Shown here piece after piece: positions 1 through 8,726 of a stretch of DNA of 64,000 nucleotides; positions within the stretch are counted from its first letter, which is position 1, and each line of letters starts with the position of its first letter. The DNA is from Phycisphaeraceae bacterium. Lineage in GTDB: Bacteria > Planctomycetota > Phycisphaerae > Phycisphaerales > UBA1924. The position numbers and the translations under genes were made by a program. The notes under the pieces are model-generated. The model saw nothing but the letters and a program-made list of their open reading frames with translations. It was not told the DNA's origin and searched no databases. The stretch covers positions 186,001 through 250,000 of the forward strand of contig JACKHB010000003.1 of assembly GCA_020639195.1 (NCBI GenBank). Direction: 5' to 3'.

Positions 1-55
1 CCGCAAGGTTCACGTCTAGGTTTGTCGAGCGGCGGGTCGCTACTCTGCCCCGTCC

Positions 56-667
56 ATGCGCCCCGCAGACACGCAGGCTGTGCCACGCTTCAGACCCCTG
101 ACCAAGGCGGAGTGGCGCTCGTTCGGGCTCATCTTGTTTCCATTGCTGACGGCGATTGGGGCGCAGATCCAAGTTCCGCTCCCCCCGTTCGGGGTGCCGA
201 TGACGCTCCAGACCTTGGCGGTGTTGTTGTGTGCCATCGGTCTGGGAGGCCGGTGGGGGGCTCTAGCGATGGCTGGGTACCTCGCGGCCGGGGCGATGGG
301 GGCGGGGGTCTTCAGCGAAGGCCGGGCCGGTCTTGGGGTGCTCTTTGGCCAGACGGGCGGCTACCTGCTGGGATTCGTCCTGTGCCAGCCTGCGGTCAGT
401 GCAATCGTGCGGCGGAAGAACGGCGCCATTCGCGGCTGGCTCGGGGTCGTCACGGCGGTCCTCGCCGCGGAGACCATCATCTTTGCGGTTGGCGTCCCGT
501 GGCTTTTCGCGGTGCGGAACCTCGACGCGAACCTGGAACCGATTTCGGCGGGTGACGCCCTGTATGGAGGGCTGGTCGTATTTCTGCCGGGCACGATCCT
601 AAAAACGGCCTTGGCGGTCCTCATTGCCCGCTGGGCCTTGCCGTGGACGACCCGAAACGTCTGGTAA
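56..667 (+). CDS. bioY: BioY-family biotin transporter substrate-binding subunit
   Basis: A 203-residue, very hydrophobic protein with about six membrane segments. It matches the BioY S-component of energy-coupling-factor transporters. The stretch GAQIQVPLPPFGVPMTLQT (about residues 36-54) and the later glycine-rich GQTGGYLLGF (about 99-108) are typical of the family, and the length is the usual ~190-200. BioY binds biotin in the membrane and imports it with the shared EcfA/EcfA'/EcfT module, or slowly alone. No ecf or bioM/bioN genes adjoin it, so it is a solitary BioY here. The left neighbour is cut off by the window edge. No clear terminator follows in the convergent 147-bp gap. Confidence 0.9.
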   Translation: MRPADTQAVPRFRPLTKAEWRSFGLILFPLLTAIGAQIQVPLPPFGVPMTLQTLAVLLCAIGLGGRWGALAMAGYLAAGAMGAGVFSEGRAGLGVLFGQTGGYLLGFVLCQPAVSAIVRRKNGAIRGWLGVVTAVLAAETIIFAVGVPWLFAVRNLDANLEPISAGDALYGGLVVFLPGTILKTALAVLIARWALPWTTRNVW

Positions 668-814
668 CCAGAATCCGTCGGGGTCCGGAATAGGGCCCAG
701 CCAAAGGAAGTTTGATGGAGTGGCCGGCAACGCTCGGCCCTCTCAAGCCCCCCCCAAGCCCCGGCGGCGTCAATGGTGTCCGTCGGGGTCTTCTTCTTGG
801 CAGCGCTCCGGAGA

Positions 815-1120
815 CTAGAAACCGATCTTCCGCTTCGTGGCGACTTCGCCCTTGCGGAAGGTAATGATGATCTGCCGGTTGCCGCTCTCCCAGAGGTAGG
901 TCTTCACATCCGGGTCTTCCTTCGCGGCGTCCGTCAAGCCGGACGCGCCAATGGACGTGCCCTCAGACGATTGGATGGTGCCTCCGCCGAGAATGTCCTC
1001 GACCTGAGACACGCTCATGCCGGCCTGGATCTGGTCGTAGTTGCCCTGGGATACCGAGTCTTCGCATCCGGGGCAGACCAGCAGTCCCACGCTCAGCACG
1101 GCGATTGCGAGGCGGCGCAT
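815..1120 (-). CDS. Small BamE/SmpA-like secreted lipoprotein
   Basis: About 101 residues: MRRLAIAVLSVGLLVCPGC signal sequence, then a short globular domain. YDQIQAGMSVSQVEDILGG resembles the start of the SmpA/OmlA (BamE) or DUF3862 fold, where a G-M-s-x-x-q-V-x-x-i-L-G helix opens the domain. The likely lipidated Cys follows Pro-Gly, so the lipobox is imperfect. I chose the ATG at 1120 because AGGAG lies six bases upstream; an ATG at 1126 has no spacing and 1198 has no signal sequence at its start. It is single-domain and not next to Bam genes, so an outer-membrane assembly role is not supported. It is convergent with bioY. Confidence 0.6.
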   Translation of the reverse strand: MRRLAIAVLSVGLLVCPGCEDSVSQGNYDQIQAGMSVSQVEDILGGGTIQSSEGTSIGASGLTDAAKEDPDVKTYLWESGNRQIIITFRKGEVATKRKIGF

Positions 1121-1169
1121 CGGCATCTCCTGCTCACGGGTCGCGGGCTCGGGTGAGCCCTCCGCGCCG

Positions 1170-1175
1170 AGTGTA
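1170..1175 (-). promoter_or_regulatory. Candidate -10 element TACACT for the small lipoprotein gene
   Basis: Reading the minus strand, GGTACACTCGG sits about 50 bases upstream of the start at 1120. The same core recurs upstream of several other genes in the window. No convincing -35 hexamer is seen at 16-18 bases. Confidence 0.35.
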
Positions 1176-1207
1176 CCAGAATCACGGAAATCCGACATCG
1201 CGCGAGG

Positions 1208-1696
1208 TCAGACAAACGCCTCGCGCAAGGCCTGCTCGCGGAACGCGAAGATCCGCTCGATGTCGGGCCGGACCAGGCATCGATTGACGATCCGGCCGCC
1301 GAAGTGGGCGTAGTCCACCCGATCGCGGCACAGAGTCGAGCCGTCGGTCTGCGGCTCGAACGTGTGCTCGTGCCGCCAGAGTCGATACGGGCCCTGTTCC
1401 TGAACGTCCACGAAGCGGTGGGGAGGCTCCCACGCCACGATTCGAGTGCGCCAACGGATGGGGATGCGCCGGACCCTGAGTCGGTAGTCGATGAGCGCAC
1501 CGACCCGCATCTCGATCGGGAGGGGAGTGAGGATGCTGAATCGCAGCAAGGCCGGCGTAAGCCGCTCCAGATTGCCCGCATCGGCGAAGAATGCGAACAC
1601 CCGCTCGATCGGGTGGTGCAGGAGCACTTCCGCTTCGAATCGATAGACGTGTCCGCGGACATGGCTGCCTGCGTCGGTAGTGGAAGGCATGGACAT
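1208..1696 (-). CDS. SRPBCC (START/Bet v1-like) ligand-binding protein
   Basis: A 162-residue soluble protein. HHPIERVFAFFADAGNLERL near residues 27-46 is the classic opening of the polyketide cyclase/SRPBCC fold (strand, then helix with FaFFadagNLerlTP). The later RTRIVAWEPPHRFVDVQEQG and WRHEHTFEP match the central strands of the cell-division-inhibitor/SRPBCC subgroup. Members bind a hydrophobic ligand in a helix-grip cavity; the ligand cannot be told from sequence. It has no signal peptide, so it should be cytoplasmic. It stands between the small lipoprotein and a divergent pseudopilin gene and shows no operon partner with a related role. Confidence 0.75.
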   Translation of the reverse strand: MSMPSTTDAGSHVRGHVYRFEAEVLLHHPIERVFAFFADAGNLERLTPALLRFSILTPLPIEMRVGALIDYRLRVRRIPIRWRTRIVAWEPPHRFVDVQEQGPYRLWRHEHTFEPQTDGSTLCRDRVDYAHFGGRIVNRCLVRPDIERIFAFREQALREAFV

Positions 1697-1845
1697 ATCA
1701 GGCGAGTTCGGGCCGCCCGAGAACCCGGATGCATGGACCGCGCCTGCCGCGGCGTCGGTCCTGCGGTCGACCCATTCGGACCCTCCTGCTGCAGTGGCAA
1801 CCGGGTCGGCACGACTTGACCGAGGTGTCCGCGCACGGGCTCAAC

Positions 1846-2352
1846 ATGGCTGTCAAAGCGCCGCCGGGGCGGGGATTCTCGCTGGTGGAACTGGTCATCG
1901 TCGTGGTGATCATCGGGATTATCGGCGCGATCGCCGCGCCGAGGCTCTCGGGGCAGGCCGAGCGAGCCAAGGAGAGCGCGGTCATCGGGACCTGGCAGGC
2001 GGTGACCAAGGCGGTGGACTTTTACGCGGCCGAGCACGACGGGCTATCCCCGGCGCACAGCGCCCGGAGCACGGTCGACACCAGCGGGACCAACTTCGTC
2101 GCGCGCCTTGTGCAGACGACGGACTCCGACGGGAAGTCACCCGGGATGTTCGGGCCGTACCTTCGGGACCTGCCGGCCAACCCGATCAATAGGCGTCGGA
2201 CGGTGCGCATCAACGGGGCGGCGGCGGGGGCCAACACCCACGGCTGGCGCTTCGACTCGACGACGCTTGAGTTCCTCCCTGACCACTCGACGGTGGACGA
2301 GCTCGTGGCGGGCGGCAAGCTGGGCGGCAAGGGTGATCTTGTCGTGAAGTAA
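1846..2352 (+). CDS. Type II secretion/type IV pilin-like pseudopilin with prepilin cleavage site
   Basis: 168 residues beginning with a short basic leader and the prepilin motif RGFSLVELVIVVVIIGIIGA (residues 8-27). Cleavage is expected between Gly9 and Phe10, with the conserved Glu five residues into the mature protein. The hydrophobic helix continues to about residue 30, followed by a globular domain. I started at the ATG at 1846, which places the leader normally; the frame is open further upstream, but that stretch is arginine-rich and unlike a leader. No prepilin peptidase or secretion ATPase is nearby, so this is an orphan pseudopilin, as is common in Planctomycetota, where many such genes are scattered. 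Confidence 0.85.
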   Translation: MAVKAPPGRGFSLVELVIVVVIIGIIGAIAAPRLSGQAERAKESAVIGTWQAVTKAVDFYAAEHDGLSPAHSARSTVDTSGTNFVARLVQTTDSDGKSPGMFGPYLRDLPANPINRRRTVRINGAAAGANTHGWRFDSTTLEFLPDHSTVDELVAGGKLGGKGDLVVK

Positions 2353-2409
2353 CGAAACCGCGCTCGCAGAATCTCTCCCGCGAACGCGGTGGGGGATGCG
2401 TCGAACGGG

Positions 2410-4122
2410 TCACGCGGCGCGGCGGCGGCGTGCGGCGAGCAGCCCGCCCATGGCGATCAGCACCGCAGAGCCGGGCGCGGGGACTGACCACGCCAGGCCG
2501 TAGATCGCGGTGCTGGAGACGCTGGCGGTCAACTGCACCTCGATGCGGTACTTGCCGTCGGCCGGAACGTCGAAGACGATGTGCTCGATGCTGTCGACCG
2601 CGGAGATCGAGCGCTTGACCGGAGCGGCGTCGCCGACCCTGTAGAGGAAGATGTCCAGGTTGTCGAGGGTCTGAAAGTTGAACGTGTCGGCGCCGTCGAG
2701 TGCGCCGTCGCCATCGAGGTCTTCGCTGACGATGTCGAGCACGTCACCGTCGCGGTTGTAGTCTGTAGTGGCGCCTTCGGCCAGCGCCACGTCGAGGGCG
2801 CCGTCGCCGTTGAGGTCCTCGCCGAACGGATCGAAGATGGCACTGTTGGAGATGTTGTCGGTGATGGTTTGGTAGCGGTTCCACGCGAGCGTCACGCGGA
2901 GCTGACTGTCCTTCTTCACCTCGTCCTTGATCTCATACTTCACGCGCCCGCCCTCGCCCATCACGCTGATGAGGTTGTTGTCCCATCCGTTCATCTCCAC
3001 CATTCCGGGGCCCTGCTTCCCCGCTTCGAGCTGGTGGAGGGCCCGACGGGCGTCGAGCAGGCCCGCTCCAAGTTCGTTGTCCAGAGGGATGGTCTCGGTG
3101 GCATATGCCTCGGTGCCCTTCCAGTAGTTGCCCGCCGAGTCCTTGACGTCCTTTCGCGCGGAGTTGACGAGGACCGCGCGCATCAGCCACGCGTCCTTGC
3201 CGGCCTGTCCCATCCCCTTCGCGTCGGCGAACTCGTGCAGTCCGGCGACGGCCGAGGTCACCATCGGGGTTGCGAGGCTCGTGCCCTGGTCCTGGATCCA
3301 GTCGGGATTGGCGCCCTCCCAGTTGGCCGCGGCCACGTCCACGTTGCGGCTCGGCGCGAGCACGTCCACCAGAGAGCGACTGTTGCCGGGTCGTCCGCCG
3401 TTGCTCGACGCCCAGACCTGGTTGTTGGCGCGGTCGTAGCCGCCGACCGTGATGACGTTGTACCCGTCGCCGGGCTCGCCTGGGATGACGGCGTTGCCGT
3501 CGTTGCCCGCCGCGACCACCGCGACGACTGACGGGACGGAGTTGCCGGGCCGATAGGCGAGATAGTCGGCCACGCGGGACTTGTTGTCCGAGCCGTCGCC
3601 GGTTCCGGGGCTCCGGAAGCTCATGTTCAGGATGCGGGTGCCCTGCTGGTAGACCGCCCAGTTCATGGCCTCGATGAGCTGCTCATCGGTGTTGCCGATC
3701 GCGCCAAACACATTCGCCTTCTCGGCCCCGCCGTGGAACGTGCTGCGCGAATTGATGATGGACAGGACGTTGGTGCCGTGCCCCGTGCCCGCGAAGGAAT
3801 CGTCGTTGGTGCCGGGGGTGTCGGCGCCGTTGTCGCCAGACTTGACGTGGTACGCCCCGCCGTCGCGCCAGTCGTAGAAGTCGTAGAGGTGGCTCGTCGC
3901 CACATGGGTGAGGTCCGGGTGGGTCAGGTCGAATCCGTTCTTGATCGAGCCGCCCGCTTCGATGATGCCGATCGTGGCGCCGTTCCCGTCCCACCCCTTG
4001 CCGCTGAGCCAATCGAGGTTGACGGCCTTCATGTCGGCGGACCAGACGGTCTGGCCGGGCGCGCTGCCGGCCAGGGCGGACAACAGCAGGGCCGAACGGG
4101 CGACGAGCGAGGTTCGAGACAT
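2410..4122 (-). CDS. Secreted S8 (subtilisin-like) serine peptidase with PEP-CTERM-type tail
   Basis: 570 residues with a signal peptide ending near APGQ (22-24) and an S8 catalytic domain. The His motif GTGHGTNVL has His115, the oxyanion Asn lies in VAAGNDGN (Asn207), and the Ser motif QGTSLATPM has Ser282. Where the catalytic Asp of the D-T/S-G motif is expected, the protein reads IGIIEAGG, with Glu55 instead. Two Ca-binding-like stretches (DLNGDGALD and DLDGDGALD) lie near residues 425-480. The C-terminus is VPAPGS, a hydrophobic segment and RRRR, as in PEP-CTERM/exosortase sorting signals. It is probably exported and surface-anchored. Activity is uncertain given the Asp-to-Glu change. Confidence 0.88.
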   Translation of the reverse strand: MSRTSLVARSALLLSALAGSAPGQTVWSADMKAVNLDWLSGKGWDGNGATIGIIEAGGSIKNGFDLTHPDLTHVATSHLYDFYDWRDGGAYHVKSGDNGADTPGTNDDSFAGTGHGTNVLSIINSRSTFHGGAEKANVFGAIGNTDEQLIEAMNWAVYQQGTRILNMSFRSPGTGDGSDNKSRVADYLAYRPGNSVPSVVAVVAAGNDGNAVIPGEPGDGYNVITVGGYDRANNQVWASSNGGRPGNSRSLVDVLAPSRNVDVAAANWEGANPDWIQDQGTSLATPMVTSAVAGLHEFADAKGMGQAGKDAWLMRAVLVNSARKDVKDSAGNYWKGTEAYATETIPLDNELGAGLLDARRALHQLEAGKQGPGMVEMNGWDNNLISVMGEGGRVKYEIKDEVKKDSQLRVTLAWNRYQTITDNISNSAIFDPFGEDLNGDGALDVALAEGATTDYNRDGDVLDIVSEDLDGDGALDGADTFNFQTLDNLDIFLYRVGDAAPVKRSISAVDSIEHIVFDVPADGKYRIEVQLTASVSSTAIYGLAWSVPAPGSAVLIAMGGLLAARRRRAA

Positions 4123-4252
4123 GCGTTCTCTCCGTGTCTATGCGGTGCTTGTGCGGGCACGAGCGGCCCGCCTTCGGACCTTCGAACGGAGCCGACGCGA
4201 AACTGTCACGCGATTCAAGTGAAGATTTGGCCAAGCAACCGGTCGGCGCGCA

Positions 4253-4289
4253 AAGCACGCTCCGGGGGAGCGAGTCCCGGAGCGTGCTT
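4253..4289 (-). terminator. Strong hairpin downstream of oppB
   Basis: A perfect 14-bp inverted repeat: AAGCACGCTCCGGG at 4253-4266 and its complement at 4276-4289, with a 9-base loop. It lies 139 bases past the oppB stop and upstream of the subtilase gene, in the 305-bp gap 4123-4427. There is no long T run on either side, so it may be a Rho-independent-like terminator of the opp operon or a processing stem. Nothing else recognisable is in this gap. Confidence 0.5.
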
Positions 4290-4427
4290 CGCGAGGAGAG
4301 AGAGTTCGATTCTGTCGGGGCCGTCCTGACCCCTTCAACAAGACAAGCGTCGAGAGGTTCCTGTCACTCACGCCTCGGACGCAGATTTTGTTGTCCGCCG
4401 GGAGCGATTCATGGGAAGGGCCATGGG

Positions 4428-5402
4428 TCACTCGATCCGCGGGTCCACCCAGCGGTACAGGACGTCCACGGCGAGATTGAACAGCACCATCATGGTGGCG
4501 AGCACCAGCACGACGCCGATGATCAGGAACAGGTCCTTGTTCTGGACCGCGTTGACGAAGTGCTGGCCGATGCCGGGGACGCTGAAGACACGCTCAACCA
4601 CGAACGAGCCCGTCATGGCGAGCGCCCCGGCCGGGCCGAGGAAGCTCAAGACCGGGAGAAAGGCGTTCTTCAGGGCGTGACGCAGGTAGATCGCTCCTTC
4701 ACGCACGCCCTTGGACCGGGCGGTGGTGATGTAGTCGGCTGAGAGCTGCTCGAGCATGCCCATGCGGGTCAGCCGGGCGATGTACGCCGCGAAGGGCAGA
4801 CTGAGGGTGAGGGCGGGAAGCACCATGTCCGCTGGCCGCCCCCACCCGCCGACGGGCATCCAGGCGATCCAGACGCCGAACACAAGCAGCAGAAGCGAGC
4901 CGACCACGAAGCTCGGAAGGCTGACTCCCACCAGGGCGAGTGCGAGGGTCGCGTGGTCGGCGAGTGAGCCTGGGCGCCAGGCGCCGATGACCCCGGTCGT
5001 GACGCCGATCGCCAGAGCGATGGCGATGGCCAGCGCTCCGAGCGTGATCGAGACAGGAAGCGCGTCGGCGAGGATCTCGTTGACGCGCCAGTCTTCGTAC
5101 TGCAGTGACGGACCGAGGTCGAAGACGGCGCGCGCGGGCGCGCCCGGAGCCTCCGGCCCGGTTCCGCGCACCAGCGAGCGGATCCCGGTGGCGTTGGCGA
5201 GGTAGCTCGTGTAAAAGGCGGGGAAGCTGTGGAGGTTGTATTGGCGCTGCATGGCCTCCTGGATCGCGGCGGGAGGGCGCCGGCCCTCGGGATTCTCGAG
5301 CGGATTCCCGGGGATCCTCCAAGCGAGCCAGAGTGTGACCGTGTAGATCACCAGCAGGATGATCGGGAGCTGCGCCAGGCGTCGGAGGATGAGCGGGAGC
5401 AT
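4428..5402 (-). CDS. oppB: Peptide/nickel-type ABC transporter permease (OppB/DppB family)
   Basis: 324 residues with the OppB architecture: an N-terminal membrane helix (RRLAQLPIILLVIYTVTLWL), a periplasmic stretch, then five further helices. The coupling loop contains YITTARSKGVREGAIYLRHA (about residues 225-244), the EAA-type motif R-x-K-G-x-x-x-x-x-I-x-x-H-A that contacts the ATPase. The C-terminal FSVPGIGQ and DVLYRWVDPRI are also family hallmarks. It lies 12 bases after oppA and is presumably co-transcribed with it. The second permease (oppC) and the ATPases (oppD/oppF) are absent on both sides, so the importer must be completed from elsewhere. Confidence 0.9.
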   Translation of the reverse strand: MLPLILRRLAQLPIILLVIYTVTLWLAWRIPGNPLENPEGRRPPAAIQEAMQRQYNLHSFPAFYTSYLANATGIRSLVRGTGPEAPGAPARAVFDLGPSLQYEDWRVNEILADALPVSITLGALAIAIALAIGVTTGVIGAWRPGSLADHATLALALVGVSLPSFVVGSLLLLVFGVWIAWMPVGGWGRPADMVLPALTLSLPFAAYIARLTRMGMLEQLSADYITTARSKGVREGAIYLRHALKNAFLPVLSFLGPAGALAMTGSFVVERVFSVPGIGQHFVNAVQNKDLFLIIGVVLVLATMMVLFNLAVDVLYRWVDPRIE

Positions 5403-5414
5403 GGTGGTCGTCGG

Positions 5415-7403
5415 CTAATTGCTCGAAACCCGTTCTCCAAACTCGGGATCGGACGGAGAGGCGCGCATGACCCTCGGGCGGTCCGGGCCGCGACCATCCC
5501 CGAGGATGTCCGCGAGGAAGAGGCTCTGCGTGAGGCGAGGATGGGGCGTGATCCCCGAGAAGACATCCGGATCGAAGAGGTACACCTGCACGTAGTGGAA
5601 CAGCGGGACCATCGGGAGTTCCTGCTCCATGATGAGCCGCTCGGCACGCGAGAGGATGGACATGCGCTTCACGGGATCGAGTTCGATTCGCGCGGCGTCC
5701 AGGAGCGAGTCGTAGGCGACGCTGTGGTATCCGCGATCGTTGTTGCCGTCGCTGGTGCGATTGAGTTCGAGGAAGGTCGTGGGATCGCCGTAGTCTCCGT
5801 ACCACCCGGCGCGAGCGGTCATGAAGTCGCCCTTTTTCATATCCGCGGCGTAGATCCGGGTCTCTTTCTGGGCCAAACGAACGGGCACGCCGAGATTCTG
5901 CTGCCAATCGCGGGCCACGGCCTGGGCGATGAGGTCGTGGCCGCCGTCTTTGCTGAACAGGACTTCCACCTCGGGAAACGCGGCCGGATCGGGGTATCCG
6001 GCCTGAGCGAGCAGGGCGCGGGCCTCGGCCAGCACCGCCTCTCGCTCGGCCCCGTCGCGGGCGTCGGAGATGCAGCGGAGACCAGTCGGAGACTCGTAGC
6101 CGCCGATCGAGCCGGGGGGGATGAGCGTGTGGGCCGTCGGATTGCCGAGGCGAACAACATTGTCCACGAGGGACTGCTTGTCAATGGCCATCGCAAAGGC
6201 GCGACGGACCCTCGCATCCGCGAACGGGTTGGTGCGGCCATCGGCCAGGCGCGGGCGGCAGTTGAAGTTGTAGAAGTAGGTGCCGAACACGGGCACGGCG
6301 TGGATGTTCTTGCGGGGATCATCGGGCAGGAGCCGGTCGAGCTGGAACTGGTCGAGCCCGCGGGCGCGGAGTTCGGCCACGCGGTCGGCGTTCTCCCTGT
6401 AGAACTCGGCCTTCTGCTCGAGCATCCGCGCGCGATACTCGGCCGACACGTCGCTCACCCAATCGACCCGCCCGGATTCGAATGCGAGCACGCACGCGTT
6501 GGGCTCCTCGACCGAGGGGATCTCGATGCTCCGGATGGCGAGATCGTCCCGGCGGCGGTGGTATGGGTTCGTCTCCAGGCGCATGTCCCGCTTGAATCGC
6601 CAGCGGGTGAGCATGAACGGGCCGTTGCTCACGATCCGGTCGGGCTTGGTCCAGCCGGACTCGTGCATGATGAGCCCGGTGTCCCGATCGAGCACGTCGA
6701 ATTGCTCCACCAGCGGGGGATAGACCGGGAAGAACGTCGCGAAGGCGCACAGGTCCAGGAAGAACGGAGTCGGTTCCTCAAGAACGATCTCGAGGGTCAG
6801 GTCGTCCACGGCGTGGATGCCGACGTCCTGTTCGAAGCGTTCAAGGGTGCGCTGCCACAACGCATCGGCGGCGGCGTGTCGGGCGGCCGAGGACGGGAAC
6901 GACTCGTGCGAGAAGGCGGAGGTCCGCTCCTGGCGCCAGGCGGCGAACCGGGTTGCGCCCCGGATCATCATGAACAGCCCCGCATAGTCCGACGCCGTGT
7001 CGGGCAGGATCGCACGCCGCCAGGAGAACACGAAGTCCTGGGCGCGGATCGGCTCGCCGTTGGACCATCGTGAGTCGGGGGAGAGGTGGAACGTGTATCG
7101 CTCGCGCAGAGCGGTCGCGCCGGATCCGTTGGGGAGGGGCTCATCGAATCGCTCGATCTCCCAGGTTTCGGCCGCGGCGGGGATCGGATCCTGGCCGGTT
7201 GTGAAGATGTCCTGGCGAACGAGTCCCTCGAAGAGCATGCGGGCCAGGATCAGATCCTGGAGGTAGCTCATTCGTTGCGGGTCGACGGTATGGATCGCGC
7301 CGCGATTGATGATCGTCAGGTCGGCCCGCGGCTCACGCGAACCGGAGACCAGCATGGCGCCGGCGACGCCTGCAAGGAGCAGGATGAGCCCACATCTACG
7401 CAT
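5415..7403 (-). CDS. oppA: Extracytoplasmic peptide-binding protein of an ABC importer (OppA family)
   Basis: 662 residues, somewhat longer than E. coli OppA (~540). An N-terminal signal sequence (RRCGLILLLAGVAGAMLVSG) has no lipobox Cys, so the protein may be periplasmic rather than lipidated. SBP_bac_5 features are visible: TVDPQRMSYLQD, LTFHLSPDSRWSNGEPIRAQ-like text (residues about 105-125), RRAFAMAIDKQSLVDNV (about 395-411) and a C-terminal MVPLFHYVQVYLFDPDV. The family binds oligopeptides and delivers them to OppBC. It follows a HEAT-like gene by 33 bases and precedes oppB by 12 bases, so the three probably form one operon. A weak Shine-Dalgarno precedes the ATG. Confidence 0.88.
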   Translation of the reverse strand: MRRCGLILLLAGVAGAMLVSGSREPRADLTIINRGAIHTVDPQRMSYLQDLILARMLFEGLVRQDIFTTGQDPIPAAAETWEIERFDEPLPNGSGATALRERYTFHLSPDSRWSNGEPIRAQDFVFSWRRAILPDTASDYAGLFMMIRGATRFAAWRQERTSAFSHESFPSSAARHAAADALWQRTLERFEQDVGIHAVDDLTLEIVLEEPTPFFLDLCAFATFFPVYPPLVEQFDVLDRDTGLIMHESGWTKPDRIVSNGPFMLTRWRFKRDMRLETNPYHRRRDDLAIRSIEIPSVEEPNACVLAFESGRVDWVSDVSAEYRARMLEQKAEFYRENADRVAELRARGLDQFQLDRLLPDDPRKNIHAVPVFGTYFYNFNCRPRLADGRTNPFADARVRRAFAMAIDKQSLVDNVVRLGNPTAHTLIPPGSIGGYESPTGLRCISDARDGAEREAVLAEARALLAQAGYPDPAAFPEVEVLFSKDGGHDLIAQAVARDWQQNLGVPVRLAQKETRIYAADMKKGDFMTARAGWYGDYGDPTTFLELNRTSDGNNDRGYHSVAYDSLLDAARIELDPVKRMSILSRAERLIMEQELPMVPLFHYVQVYLFDPDVFSGITPHPRLTQSLFLADILGDGRGPDRPRVMRASPSDPEFGERVSSN

Positions 7404-7436
7404 TCGCGCTCAGGGTACCCGAGCGGCGAGGTGGCG

Positions 7437-8537
7437 TCAGCGAGTGAATCGGCTTGGATCGAGCGAGAAGGGCTGCTGCGTCAGAACCCTCAGCAGGTCG
7501 TCCATCAGACGCAGATAGCCCGGCTGATCTCCCGCGACGAGTCGTGGGGCGGCGTTGAAGGGCCTGGGGGTGGCCGCGCCGGGGTTGATCGATGGAGCGC
7601 TGCGGGCGAAGAACGTGATGTTCTCGCCGGTGCTCGCGATCTTGATGAGCAGGTCCCGTTCTTCATCCGTCTCGATGCCCGCTTGGAAGCGCTTCGCGAC
7701 GTACACCATGGCGTCGGCGCCGAGTCCGGCGGCCTCAACGACGATCGGCGCTGGGAGGTCGCCCCGAGTCAGGAATTCGTCTTGAACGGTCTCGCCCGCC
7801 CGGAGCAGCATCTGGAGCAGGGGCACGTTGTTGTGCTGTGGATCCAGTGAGCGGAGGCGCTCGCCCACGCGCACCGAGATCAGCCGAACGGCCTCCTGGC
7901 GCAGGTCGGCGACGCTCGGATGGCTCAGGCCCATCGCAACGTCCAGCGAGCGGATAACGCGATCGAGCACGAAGCTGTTCTGCTCTTGCGCAAGCCGGGC
8001 ACCGAGCCGGTTCACGAGTTCCCGGGTCCGGTCAGGCTGGATCGCGGGGCTGCCCGCGGCGACGGCGCGGAGCGTCAGACCGGCGCCGAAGGCCGCGGAG
8101 TAACGCACGCTCTCGTCGGCGTGGTCGAGGTATTGCACGATCAGTTCCGCGGCGCGATCGGTAGCGCATTCTCCAGCGAGGTGGAGCGCCACGATCATCC
8201 TGCTCGGCGTGCCGCCGGAAAGCTCCTGCTGGACGGCCTGTGTCAGGAACTCGCCGTAGGTGAGGCGGAACGTGACCGAGACCTGCGGATTGGCCAGGGG
8301 CTTGAAGAGGTCCTGTCGGCCTCGCTTGCTGGCGGCCTGATCGCTGGACCGCCAGGCGTTGACGCGGTCGGCAACATACTGCTGGATCTGTGTCCGCTCG
8401 GGCCCGGTGAAGGCCTGGACCTTTGTGACGAGGGTCGGCGGCAGGTCGACTGTTTGGGCGCGGCCGATGGCGGCCACAAGACAGAGCGCGGCGACGGCCA
8501 CTGCTCCCAGGCGCTGTTTCACGCTCAGGCCTCGCAC
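7437..8537 (-). CDS. Secreted HEAT-like helical repeat protein of unknown function
   Basis: About 366 residues. The reading frame is open to 8717, but the upstream part is low-complexity; a GTG at 8537 (GGAG just upstream) or 8525 puts a signal peptide (VKQRLGAVAVAALCLVAAIGRAQ) at the start. The mature protein is almost all helical, with repeats such as RAAELIVQYLDHADESVRYSAAFG that look like HEAT/armadillo units. I recognise no catalytic motif. Its stop lies 33 bases before oppA, suggesting a shared transcript. The role is unknown; helical repeats of this kind usually bind other proteins. Confidence 0.65.
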   Translation of the reverse strand: MRGLSVKQRLGAVAVAALCLVAAIGRAQTVDLPPTLVTKVQAFTGPERTQIQQYVADRVNAWRSSDQAASKRGRQDLFKPLANPQVSVTFRLTYGEFLTQAVQQELSGGTPSRMIVALHLAGECATDRAAELIVQYLDHADESVRYSAAFGAGLTLRAVAAGSPAIQPDRTRELVNRLGARLAQEQNSFVLDRVIRSLDVAMGLSHPSVADLRQEAVRLISVRVGERLRSLDPQHNNVPLLQMLLRAGETVQDEFLTRGDLPAPIVVEAAGLGADAMVYVAKRFQAGIETDEERDLLIKIASTGENITFFARSAPSINPGAATPRPFNAAPRLVAGDQPGYLRLMDDLLRVLTQQPFSLDPSRFTR

Positions 8538-8657
8538 GTCTCCGCCGTCCTTCCCGCGAGGTGATCCGGCCGCGACCCCGCCAGTCCCGATCCGCTTCCG
8601 ATCCCGAAAGGATGCACCCGCAGTGAGCGCACCCGAAACCGCGCCCACGAGAAAGAA

Positions 8658-8682
8658 CCCCGGACGAGCCGATCGCCCGGGG
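8658..8682 (-). terminator. Rho-independent terminator after the ferredoxin reductase gene
   Basis: On the minus strand CCCCGG pairs with CCGGGG across a 13-base loop that itself can extend the stem, followed by TTCTTTCT. It begins 45 bases after the stop of the 8727-9713 gene, the normal place for an intrinsic terminator. Confidence 0.65.
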
Positions 8683-8726
8683 AGGGGAAACCTACCCGCA
8701 CCCTCTCGAATGGTCAACCGGAGGCC

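Noticed and set aside
2357..2390. Terminator after the pseudopilin gene
   Set aside because: ACCGCG and CGCGGT can pair, but the 22-base loop and missing T run make it unconvincing.
5229..7073. Long open reading frame on the plus strand opposite oppA
   Set aside because: It mirrors the codon pattern of the OppA gene on the other strand and has no recognisable domain; OppA is clearly the real gene.
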